11,812 bases of DNA from JBAXPW01 sp037132015 (GTDB lineage: Bacteria; Patescibacteriota; Microgenomatia; UBA1406; GWC2-37-13): assembly GCA_037132015.1 (NCBI GenBank), contig JBAXPW010000045.1, forward strand, positions 1 through 11,812, read 5' to 3'. Every line of letters starts with the position of its first letter. Position 1 is the stretch's first letter. Both the position numbers and the translations under genes were made by a program. Under the pieces are notes generated by a model, which worked only from the letters and a program-made list of their open reading frames with translations, searched no databases and had not been told where the DNA came from. Below, piece by piece: positions 1-6,720 of the stretch.

Positions 1-50
1 GGGGTATGACATTTTCATTTCGGTATACTATGACATTAACATATCGGTCT
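1..50. mobile_element. Probable terminus of an insertion sequence (tandem terminal repeats)
   Basis: Two copies of a 20-bp unit lie at 5-24 (TATGACATTTTCATTTCGGT) and 29-48 (TATGACATTAACATATCGGT). They match at 17 of 20 positions with a period of 24 bp. Short tandem repeats near the ends are typical of IS21-like and some related elements, where they bind transposase. The unit lies exactly where the neighbouring glycosyltransferase reading frame breaks off, and the frame's stop codon (36-38) falls inside the second repeat. The element would extend to the left, outside the window, so no transposase is visible and the family is uncertain. The exact junction is probably near 48-50. A chance minisatellite or an assembly edge are the alternatives. 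Confidence 0.5.
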
Positions 51-1055
51 GATAGCTGGGATAAGATAGTGTGTTGTTAGTGTTTTTCCATATATAATTG
101 TGATGCAAAATGTCGTAAATAAGGTTAGAAAAAACAATGAATAGGTTGTGTTTTTGGTTAATTGTCTTGATTGCCACATAAAAAATATCAAAGCAAGACA
201 AACCATAATTCCTAGATAAAAATAGTTTCCTAAGAAACTCATACTTAATAATCTTGGCCAAACCTCAATAAAAAATAGAAATGATCGTGGAGCATCGGAG
301 GATCCATTTATTATAAAATAAATAATATTTTTAATATTTATAAAATCATGGCGAAATTCGAAGGCAAGATAGGGCGATAAACCAATAATAAAGCCGATAA
401 ACACAACTATATAGTAATCAAATCTATATAATTTACGTACAAATATAATAGGATGAATTATGAGTGTTATAACAAGTACTATCATAAGATAGTGCATCTG
501 TACTGTACACCCAAGCAATATTCCTAATAATAGATACTTCCATCTTTGAGGTTTTTCAGAAATTAAAATATAAAACCCAAAAATACATGATGAAAAAAAT
601 ACTGCAGGATATGAATTAAATATAGCTCTAGAATAATCAATAAATAGTGGGGAGATAGCAGTTAAAAAGGATGCAATATAACCTGTTGTTGTATCAGATA
701 TTCTTTTTCCAAGAAAAAAAATAATAAATATTGTTGTTATGGAAAGGAAAACTTGAAAAACTGTTCCTGATAATGGGTGAGGACCCAATATATAAAAAAA
801 TGGCAACATGAGATAATAGACAATTGGACCGTTATAAAAGGGTCCAACAGATGCTTTTGGTCCTAGTAATGTAAAGTGTCCTTCTGTCATTTTGACAACT
901 TCAAGAGCATCTATTGCTTGATCGGCGCGAAATATCATTAAATCAGGCAACCTATAGATTCGAAGAAAAGATCCTATTGCAACTATAAAAAGAAGTAATA
1001 ATATTGGCGAAATAGGCTTTATATTTAATAATATTTTTTTTACTGTATTAATCAT
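36..1055 (-). CDS. PMT/GT39-like membrane glycosyltransferase, C-terminally truncated
   Basis: The 339-residue polytopic membrane protein has about nine hydrophobic segments. The first (residues about 15-32) leads into a loop with R43-A-D45-Q, which fits the acidic-residue loop of PMT/ArnT-type (GT39) glycosyltransferases. That family moves a sugar from a polyprenyl-phosphate donor to protein or lipid on the outer membrane face. Family members usually have around 500 residues. Here the chain stops just after 'THYLIPAI', which resembles the late HYLxP motif, and the last residues (RPIC) and stop come from the putative IS end. So the last TM helices and C-terminal domain are missing, and function is doubtful. 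The ATG at 1055 is preceded by an extended -10. Being next to the major pilin suggests pilin glycosylation, but this is inference; the gene lies beyond the pilin terminator. Confidence 0.75.
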   Translation of the reverse strand: MINTVKKILLNIKPISPILLLLFIVAIGSFLRIYRLPDLMIFRADQAIDALEVVKMTEGHFTLLGPKASVGPFYNGPIVYYLMLPFFYILGPHPLSGTVFQVFLSITTIFIIFFLGKRISDTTTGYIASFLTAISPLFIDYSRAIFNSYPAVFFSSCIFGFYILISEKPQRWKYLLLGILLGCTVQMHYLMIVLVITLIIHPIIFVRKLYRFDYYIVVFIGFIIGLSPYLAFEFRHDFINIKNIIYFIINGSSDAPRSFLFFIEVWPRLLSMSFLGNYFYLGIMVCLALIFFMWQSRQLTKNTTYSLFFLTLFTTFCITIIYGKTLTTHYLIPAIRPIC

Positions 1056-1062
1056 TGACTAA

Positions 1063-1071
1063 ATTATATCA
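1063..1071 (-). promoter_or_regulatory. Extended -10 promoter of the glycosyltransferase gene (leaderless type)
   Basis: On the minus strand the sequence reads TTTGATATAAT then seven bases then ATG. This is a perfect TATAAT with an upstream TG (extended -10). The expected start of transcription falls at or next to the start codon. It directly abuts the U-tract of the pilin terminator, so one transcript ends where the next begins. There is no room for a Shine-Dalgarno site. Confidence 0.6.
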
Positions 1072-1074
1072 AAT

Positions 1075-1102
1075 AAAAAAAACCCGCCGGTGAAGGCGGG
1101 TT
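1075..1102 (-). terminator. Rho-independent terminator of the major pilin gene
   Basis: A perfect 8-bp stem AACCCGCC/GGCGGGTT (1081-1088 with 1095-1102) encloses a 6-base loop. On the minus strand it is followed by an uninterrupted run of Ts (eight, including the stem's last two). It lies 21 bases after the pilin stop codon. On the plus strand only three Ts follow, so it acts mainly for the minus strand. This is the only strong intrinsic terminator in the window. Confidence 0.92.
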
Positions 1103-1123
1103 TATAATCATCCTATACTCGTG

Positions 1124-1612
1124 TTAACGAGATACGTAGAATGGTGTTGGTGCATTTGGTGCAAGAATAGTAATTCTGCTACTTGCTCCTTGAGAAATAT
1201 CATATCCTGTTTGATAACTTCCTGCACATGCTGTTGCATCAATGCCTGGGGTTGGTCCAAGTGTTGGATCAACAGGAAGTGCTGCGATGTATTTTGGAAC
1301 GAGCTTATCACATATATTGACACTTGCTGATGAGAGTTGAGATCCCGCGCCATTGGCTCCTGTTGTTGGGATAGGTGTACCACTTGAGAATGTGGGAAGC
1401 ACTCCTCCGTTATCAGCAGACCATTGAGATACTGCGTTCAAAAGAGAGCCTACATCACTTCTACGTTTTGTATCATTTGCTTTTCTAAATTGTTCTTGAG
1501 GATTGATTGCAATTAATGTAATTGCGAGCAATACTGTAAGAATTGCGATAACGACTAACAACTCGATAAGAGTGAACCCAAACCTGTACTGATTCTTTTG
1601 GAATTTTTTCAT
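1124..1612 (-). CDS. Major type IV pilin (PilA/PulG-like prepilin)
   Basis: A 162-residue prepilin, the likely main subunit of the pilus fibre. The ATG at 1612 gives a 12-residue basic leader ending RFG|FTLIELLVVIAIL. The prepilin peptidase site is G12|F13, and the key Glu at +5 is E17. The hydrophobic helix spans about 13-35. After it comes 'INPQEQFRKANDTKRRSD' and a GspG-like 'ALPVDP' stretch near residue 111. C101 and C129 may form a disulfide. The frame stays open upstream to a TTG (1657), but that would add 15 residues before an otherwise normal leader, so I reject it. It has its own promoter and terminator, unlike the other pilus genes, which fits high expression. No clear Shine-Dalgarno site precedes it. 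Confidence 0.92.
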   Translation of the reverse strand: MKKFQKNQYRFGFTLIELLVVIAILTVLLAITLIAINPQEQFRKANDTKRRSDVGSLLNAVSQWSADNGGVLPTFSSGTPIPTTGANGAGSQLSSASVNICDKLVPKYIAALPVDPTLGPTPGIDATACAGSYQTGYDISQGASSRITILAPNAPTPFYVSR

Positions 1613-1670
1613 ATATTGAAAATATAAATAACAACTTATGTAATGACACTCATGCAATAATACTTTTTAT

Positions 1671-1698
1671 ATTATATTATTCACAATAACATAGTCAA
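1671..1698 (-). promoter_or_regulatory. Promoter of the major pilin gene
   Basis: On the minus strand, TTGACT (1693-1698), a 16-bp spacer and a perfect TATAAT (1671-1676) form a near-consensus housekeeping promoter. Transcription would start near 1664, leaving a leader of about 50 nt before the ATG at 1612. A second -35-like TTGACA lies just upstream at 1706-1711. This is the strongest two-box promoter in the window. Its position supports separate transcription of the pilin. Confidence 0.6.
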
Positions 1699-1732
1699 AA
1701 AAACTTGTCAATGATATTAATAAAAATGAGCT

Positions 1733-1760
1733 AAAAAATGTGAGTATAAGATCTTCACTC
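1733..1760 (-). terminator. Possible weak terminator after the long pilin-like gene
   Basis: On the minus strand, GAGT (1757-1760) can pair with ACTC (1742-1745), with the self-complementary AAGATCTT between them, and TTTTTT follows at 1738-1733. The stem is short and A/T-rich, so termination would be partial at best. It falls between the 792-residue gene's stop and the pilin promoter. Confidence 0.25.
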
Positions 1761-1768
1761 CAATTATT

Positions 1769-4147
1769 TTATGGACTATATATTATCAATATATTATTGA
1801 GAATGGGGGTATAGTTTGAATCATTTGTGTTGAGTGTGGCCTTAAATCTAAAACAAGATCCAGGATTTTTATAATATGTTCCAATCGTTCCGGGTGGTAT
1901 TGCATCGCTAGATTCATAATAATCGTTTTCAGTGCCTAGTGGTCCAACATAGGTATAGTTAGAATGGACACAACTACCAGCTACTTTATCTGCAACACCA
2001 ACTTGAAGTTTGACATTTGTTATATAGGGACCCGATGATTGTTCAGTAGCGCTAAAATTGATACGATAGAAAGAACGTGTTGCGCCTCCAATAGATTCAA
2101 TTGGTTTTGAGAAATAGGTTCCAGTTGTTGCATACAATCCAGGACCTCCTTGGATCGTTTGAAATTGAGGAGTAGGAGCGGGATCATTTGTGATGATGTA
2201 TGAAAATGAATCTGTATCTGCTTCTTTGACTGTGGTTACACCGTGTATACCTGCTCTAATATGTTTACCTCCACATCTGACGGGATTTTTCTCATTTGAT
2301 ATATCAAGAACTTTATATTCTTCGACGGGCACTCCTGCGCCTTGAGCTGGAGGTGAGACTCCTACGAGAATAGCTCTGTTACTATTTATTCCATTCCATG
2401 AATCTTCGACGATGGCAAATCGTATGGGGTCTTGATTCCCTGGAGGTGTTGGACTACCAGCTTTTGGTGTGAGATCCCAATCTACATCATACGTTCCAAT
2501 AACAGTGATCTGAGGAAAACCGTACCCGTTACCTGTTACTGGAGTTGTGATTGGGGTTCCCCATTTCGATTTATCATGAATATCTCCGATAATAAATTCA
2601 CAGTTGTTAAAATCAGTTTCTGCATTATATAGCTGAGGTGTGGGGGAAATTTTAACACATACCTTACCAGATGTATTTATTCTATTGGTGAGAGTATAGA
2701 TACGTGATCCATCAGGATTAACATACACATCTTGTCCTCCACCGCCATTAAGATTTGCCCAAGCGGAGAGTGTCATATTTGCAGGATCAGTTATGTTATA
2801 AATTATGAGTTCTTCTTCAGGGGTAGAATCTAAAATTATGTATGCGTAGTTTCCACGAACAAAAAGTGCTCCTGCAGTTCCGGGCAATTTTTGACTACTA
2901 TTGATGACTCCAATTTGTGGACGGGAGCCATTTTTACTTGATAGATCAAATGATCGAAGATATGTGCCTTGTATTATATAACCAACCTCCATTGCTTTAG
3001 AATCACTGTAGGCTACCCCCACATCTTTAGCTGGGAAAGGAGTAATTATTGATGGGAGTGGTACGGGTGTTGCTGTTGGTTTTCCTACTTTTGGAGTTGA
3101 CGTTGGGCGTGGAGTTGTTGTTGGTAATGGGGTTGCTCCAGAAAAATAACCAATCATTGAATAAGGCGAAGGATAAGGTGGCGCTGTCCCCAACTCAACT
3201 ATCTTCACAACCCCCGGAGTAATTTCAGCTCCAGAATACTCATAATTTGTTGCAAGATAGGCATATGAGTTATCACTAAATACATTCCATGTTTTAAATG
3301 AACCACTCATTTGACCAAGCATAGTTTCAATAGGAGTTACGTCTACTGATGAAACATTGATACTTGCAAATACAATACCTGAAGCCCCTGTTCCTGTTCC
3401 GACACTAACTCGTGTTGGCTGTCCTGTTGTTCCAGGTGCTGCGTGTACTACTTGTCCTGTTTGGGGAAGATTTGAAAAATAATACGTTGTATTTTCATTT
3501 GGATTGCACCAATCACCTTTTCCTATACGTTCTAATTGTATCGCGCCAACAGCAGGGGTTATGCCGATATCTGGGGTTGTGCTGATGATTCGTACATTTG
3601 TTGGTCCTGCATTTGTGATAAATTCTCCCACACTTGAAAAAGTGCTAGATATATTATCAAGATATTGAGTCATATATAAATTTGATGTAATTGATCCGGG
3701 TATCGGTAGAGTCCATGAAACTGTGATGGTGATTTTTTTGGTAGAAGGATCATTTGTACCTCCTGAGGATGTGATGCTTCCTACACCACTTGTATCACGC
3801 GCAACATCTGCTACTACGATCTGTCTTGTAAATCCATTTATTGTTTCATCTCCTGATACAAGTTCCCAAGTGTTATCAATGCTTCTTGCTGGGTGAAATG
3901 TTCCTGTAGCACTTATATATTCCCATCCGCGTTCTCGAATCTGCCTTGCTACCTCTTGTGTTTCTTGTAATAATGCGATTGCATCAAGTCTTTTTTGTTG
4001 TTGTGGTTTCCCTTCGCGTGAACTAATCAGTCCTGTGGCAAGAGTAGGAAGTAATATTGCCATAAGTGCAATTGCCAAAAGTAATTCGAGAAGTAATTGA
4101 CTTTTTTCTGATCCGAATTGAGTAATGATGGTTTTAAGTGCTTTCAT
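1769..4147 (-). CDS. Long pilin-like protein with beta-propeller-like (LVIVD-type) body; putative pilus-tip adhesin
   Basis: 792 residues. The N-terminus resembles a prepilin: a basic leader, then S16|QLLLELLLAIALMAILL, with E21 at +5 but Ser instead of Gly at -1 and Gln at +1. Residues about 17-145 resemble a PilV/GspI-type pilin stalk and first beta domain. A Pro/Thr-rich linker covers about 337-372. Around it (about 285-320, 385-500, 600-627) recur strand pairs like 'GNYAYIILDS...LIIYNITDPANM' and 'YKVLDISNEKNP', typical of LVIVD-type propeller repeats. The C-terminus (about 670-792, ending 'TPILNNILIIYSP') looks like a jelly-roll module often found at the end of surface proteins. Six cysteines lie at 214, 497, 516, 625, 726 and 765. 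It probably caps the fibre and binds a surface or host cell, by analogy with PilY1; no homology to PilY1 is claimed. Its stop-to-start gap to the upstream gene is 7 nt. Confidence 0.8.
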   Translation of the reverse strand: MKALKTIITQFGSEKSQLLLELLLAIALMAILLPTLATGLISSREGKPQQQKRLDAIALLQETQEVARQIRERGWEYISATGTFHPARSIDNTWELVSGDETINGFTRQIVVADVARDTSGVGSITSSGGTNDPSTKKITITVSWTLPIPGSITSNLYMTQYLDNISSTFSSVGEFITNAGPTNVRIISTTPDIGITPAVGAIQLERIGKGDWCNPNENTTYYFSNLPQTGQVVHAAPGTTGQPTRVSVGTGTGASGIVFASINVSSVDVTPIETMLGQMSGSFKTWNVFSDNSYAYLATNYEYSGAEITPGVVKIVELGTAPPYPSPYSMIGYFSGATPLPTTTPRPTSTPKVGKPTATPVPLPSIITPFPAKDVGVAYSDSKAMEVGYIIQGTYLRSFDLSSKNGSRPQIGVINSSQKLPGTAGALFVRGNYAYIILDSTPEEELIIYNITDPANMTLSAWANLNGGGGQDVYVNPDGSRIYTLTNRINTSGKVCVKISPTPQLYNAETDFNNCEFIIGDIHDKSKWGTPITTPVTGNGYGFPQITVIGTYDVDWDLTPKAGSPTPPGNQDPIRFAIVEDSWNGINSNRAILVGVSPPAQGAGVPVEEYKVLDISNEKNPVRCGGKHIRAGIHGVTTVKEADTDSFSYIITNDPAPTPQFQTIQGGPGLYATTGTYFSKPIESIGGATRSFYRINFSATEQSSGPYITNVKLQVGVADKVAGSCVHSNYTYVGPLGTENDYYESSDAIPPGTIGTYYKNPGSCFRFKATLNTNDSNYTPILNNILIIYSP

Positions 4148-4154
4148 ATTATAT

Positions 4155-5249
4155 TTATATTTTTTTGATCAATATAGTTATTTCATCTGTTGTATCTTCT
4201 GTATCACGAACCTTGCTTTCTGGTGTAATAAGATTGATTTTTTCTATTAAATAATTACGAAGATCAATGGTAATATTTTTAGAAAAAACTATCTGTGTTT
4301 CCAGTGAAGATATATTATTTTGCGTTGAAATTTCAATCTTTTTTGCCCCCTCTGTTTTGAGCATTTTTTGTACTTGTTGGGATGCTTTTTTACTCGCAGA
4401 GTTTGCCACCAGTTTAAATTGTATTGGTGCTATTTTTATACGAGCACTATCAGAAGATAATGGTGTAGGTGTGGGTGTAGCGGTAGGAAGTAATGTTGGT
4501 GCAATTTTAATACTTGTTTGATTTGGTGTTGGAATGATAATAGGTGGTGGAGCCTTTTGAGAAGGAAGCATCCCAAGGCTGTACATCACAGCTCCAACCA
4601 ATACACTTAGGATAAATAACATAAGAATTATTAATACGACAGGACTATTTGATGAAGTAGAAAAATCAGCCTGAAGAGATGATTTTTCCTCGTCTGTCTT
4701 TTCTTTTGCAAGGAGATTAAATTCTTGGAATCCATCCACATGTTTGAGCAACATCCCTGCAACAGGAATAGACATTCCTTGAGCTAAGTCGTAACCACGA
4801 AGTAAACTTGCGGGAACAATTTTGGTCATTACAAATCCTTTATCTTCAAGAATATGAATGATAATTTCGATAATCTCAAAATTAGTACCTATTAATCGTG
4901 TATCTTTGTCTGATTGGATGGGGTGACTCAAGACTCGTTCAAAAGGCACTGAATCGTTAAATTGTTGTATCTCTTCAGGAGTTGCGGACGATTTATTTAA
5001 TATTTTTTCAAAACAGATGTCATTTCCCAAAACAAATAAATATTTTGCTGGAACAATTGCATTTCCTTCAAAAAAAGTTGTGAGAATACTGATACATTCA
5101 TCTCTATCGACTAACTCAAAATCTTTTATAGCCTGTTCTTGCAATTCTGCAGTATACATCTGCTTGTTTACCGTACCAGAAAAATACAAGTATGATTTTG
5201 TAAGATAGAGAACTCCAAGTTGTTTTGTTGGTAAATTTTTTATTGTCAT
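4155..5249 (-). CDS. GspL/PilM-like assembly protein with one TM and a LytR_C-like outer domain
   Basis: 364 residues from the ATG at 5249; a TTG three codons earlier (5258) is less likely. Residues 1-200 are soluble and resemble one half of the actin-like fold of PilM/GspL ('LGVLYLTKSYLYF' at 11-23, and 'TRLIGTNFEIIEIIIHILED' followed by 'KGFVMTKIVPA' near 117-147). One TM helix covers about 203-228. A Pro/Thr linker follows (about 234-266), then a strand-helix-strand-strand-helix-strand segment (about 270-364) that resembles the LytR_C domain. Topology is that of GspL: cytoplasmic actin-like part, one TM, small outer domain. It would tie PilB to the envelope part of the machine, replacing separate PilM, PilN and PilO. 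I see no clear nucleotide-binding loop. Assignment rests on fold pattern and gene context. Confidence 0.6.
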   Translation of the reverse strand: MTIKNLPTKQLGVLYLTKSYLYFSGTVNKQMYTAELQEQAIKDFELVDRDECISILTTFFEGNAIVPAKYLFVLGNDICFEKILNKSSATPEEIQQFNDSVPFERVLSHPIQSDKDTRLIGTNFEIIEIIIHILEDKGFVMTKIVPASLLRGYDLAQGMSIPVAGMLLKHVDGFQEFNLLAKEKTDEEKSSLQADFSTSSNSPVVLIILMLFILSVLVGAVMYSLGMLPSQKAPPPIIIPTPNQTSIKIAPTLLPTATPTPTPLSSDSARIKIAPIQFKLVANSASKKASQQVQKMLKTEGAKKIEISTQNNISSLETQIVFSKNITIDLRNYLIEKINLITPESKVRDTEDTTDEITILIKKI

Positions 5250-5274
5250 ACAGGCCAAAGCATATTACGCTTAT

Positions 5275-5664
5275 TTAATTTATTTCTTTCCATGAATTGA
5301 TTCCGAAAATTCCATCAGTATTAAGTAATTGAACTTCAAGTACCCTCTTAATACCATTAAGAGTTGCGGTAGAAGTAATTACTTTTAATGTAGTAGTTGG
5401 TGTGTTTACTCCTATTACAACATTAATACCATCAATTGTCATTGTTTCTCCTGCATAATTTGGATTTCGTAATAATCTCATGATAGCATTTTCTGCACCA
5501 CTTTCCGAAGCATATAATACAAGTGTGCCTCGTTGCATCGTACTTCCTGCAAGAGAGTTAGTGAGCATCATTGCAACAGATGCGGAAGTTACAGTGATTA
5601 CAACAACCATAAAAACAAGTAGTATAGTTACTGATTGTCCCCTTTTGTCGTTATAAAATCTCAT
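5275..5664 (-). CDS. PilX/GspK-like minor pilin
   Basis: 129 residues from the ATG at 5664. The frame opens at a TTG (5682), which would overlap the upstream gene, so the ATG is preferred. The leader MRFYNDKRG is followed by QSVTILLVFMVVVITV, giving a likely cleavage site G9|Q10. The usual Glu at +5 is absent (Ile), as in GspK and PilX_N-type proteins. In characterised systems such Glu-less subunits sit at the fibre tip and begin assembly. The rest holds 'LYASESGAENAIMRLLR', common in PilX-like proteins, and a short beta-rich end. It begins one base after the stop codon of the PilW-like gene, so the two are probably translationally coupled. Confidence 0.75.
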   Translation of the reverse strand: MRFYNDKRGQSVTILLVFMVVVITVTSASVAMMLTNSLAGSTMQRGTLVLYASESGAENAIMRLLRNPNYAGETMTIDGINVVIGVNTPTTTLKVITSTATLNGIKRVLEVQLLNTDGIFGINSWKEIN

Positions 5665-5665
5665 A

Positions 5666-6202
5666 TTATCTAGTCGATACAATGGTGCTAAAAGATCGTT
5701 CTTCTCTTCCCTTTCCTGTAACGATGGTTCTACCGCTCAGTGTAAAGTTTATGGTTATGCTATTTTTACCACTAGGATTTCCCAATCGTAAAAATTGAAG
5801 ATTTGTTAATTCAGTATTACTTCCGTTTAGTTGATTTTCTTCTTGAGTTGTCATATTTTTAATGATGAGATTGCCACTCCCATTTAACGAATATTGTTGT
5901 ACAGCATTATCAATTGTGAGTTGTAATGAATCTGATGTTTGTCCCGCGTTTCCGGGAGTTGGAATGGCGACGCTCACTGTTGGAGAAGTTGATTTTTGTG
6001 CTCGTTTAATATCATACGACAACCTTGCGATTAAATATCGCCCATCTTGTTGCACACTTGAGATAGCAGAAGATTCAAGTGATAGATTACTTATAGAGAT
6101 AAACATCTCTGCAATTACCACCAGAAATACACTCATAATTGACATGTATATGAGGAGTTCTATAATGGTGAAACCAACATTTTTTTTATCTTTTCGTACC
6201 AT
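5666..6202 (-). CDS. PilW/GspJ-like minor pilin
   Basis: 178 residues, starting at ATG 6202. Leader MVRKDKKNVG then FTIIELLIYMSIMSVFLVV: classic cleavage at G10|F11 with E15 at +5. The helix runs about 11-33 and is followed by 'VQQDGRYLIARLSYDIKRAQ' (about 55-74), the segment that marks PilW/GspJ-type proteins. The C-terminal half is beta-rich with 'LQFLRL' and 'ITINFTLSG'. In characterised systems GspJ joins GspI and GspK in the priming complex. The gene lies 3 nt after the FimT-like gene and ends 1 nt before the PilX-like gene, so these are clearly one operon. Confidence 0.82.
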   Translation of the reverse strand: MVRKDKKNVGFTIIELLIYMSIMSVFLVVIAEMFISISNLSLESSAISSVQQDGRYLIARLSYDIKRAQKSTSPTVSVAIPTPGNAGQTSDSLQLTIDNAVQQYSLNGSGNLIIKNMTTQEENQLNGSNTELTNLQFLRLGNPSGKNSITINFTLSGRTIVTGKGREERSFSTIVSTR

Positions 6203-6205
6203 ATG

Positions 6206-6682
6206 CTATTTTGCGCTTATAACAACACCATATTTATTAAAAACTATTGTATATTGTGTGTTTGTTGCGGTGTTTAGAATAGAGATGGTTTTCTTGGAAT
6301 TATCAAAATTAGCAACTTCTCCACTTCCATTGGAAAAAATAATTTCTCCATTTGGAAGCGATGTCGAAGGATTGACTATCTGCAAAGGAGAATCGATATC
6401 TACGCTGTAATTTAACGAATTATTTACATTATATGTTCCGCTAAAAAGTGTGTATTTGTTTATATCAAAATGAACGCCAAACTTATCGCCTGTTGCTTCA
6501 CCAAGTACTCCGCTCATAGCTTTGTTTTGTTGTTGTTTCATATCATTTACTAATACATTCATCTTACTCGTTATATTAGATGAGTGAATAATGGTGGTTA
6601 AATTAGGAAAAATCATAGCCATAAGAATTGATAAGATACCCATCACAACTAACATCTCTATGATTGTAAACGATTTGCGCAT
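6206..6682 (-). CDS. FimT/GspH-like minor pilin
   Basis: 158 residues, starting at ATG 6682, 38 nt after the pilC stop. The leader is only four residues: MRKS|FTIIEMLVVMGILSILMAM. The Glu at +5 is E9. The residue before the cut is Ser rather than the nearly universal Gly, so processing may be less efficient or the peptidase tolerant. The helix is followed by 'LVNDMKQQQNKAMSG' and a beta-rich tail with 'GEIIFSNGSGEV' and 'YTIVFNKYGVVIS', the pattern of FimT/GspH proteins. Such proteins are minor fibre subunits, and some FimT proteins bind DNA during uptake; nothing here shows DNA binding directly. No cysteines. Confidence 0.8.
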   Translation of the reverse strand: MRKSFTIIEMLVVMGILSILMAMIFPNLTTIIHSSNITSKMNVLVNDMKQQQNKAMSGVLGEATGDKFGVHFDINKYTLFSGTYNVNNSLNYSVDIDSPLQIVNPSTSLPNGEIIFSNGSGEVANFDNSKKTISILNTATNTQYTIVFNKYGVVISAK

Positions 6683-6720
6683 ACTATCAGTGTAGCAACT
6701 ACCTGTATAAATACCAAGGT

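Noticed and set aside
5..48. Start of a CRISPR array
   Set aside because: The repeats are diverged and only 4 bp apart, so there is no spacer.
28..261. Open frame antisense-like and overlapping the glycosyltransferase
   Set aside because: It lies within the glycosyltransferase gene in another frame and has no promoter or family features.
1103..1108. TATAAT on the plus strand just after the pilin terminator
   Set aside because: No gene follows on that strand; it shows how often this hexamer arises by chance in AT-rich DNA.
1613..1657. TTG-initiated N-terminal extension of the major pilin
   Set aside because: It would add 15 residues before a normal basic prepilin leader; the ATG at 1612 gives the usual leader length.
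5862..6410. 182-codon open frame on the plus strand
   Set aside because: It is antisense to the PilW-like and FimT-like genes, which have prepilin motifs; low TGA use makes long shadow frames likely here.
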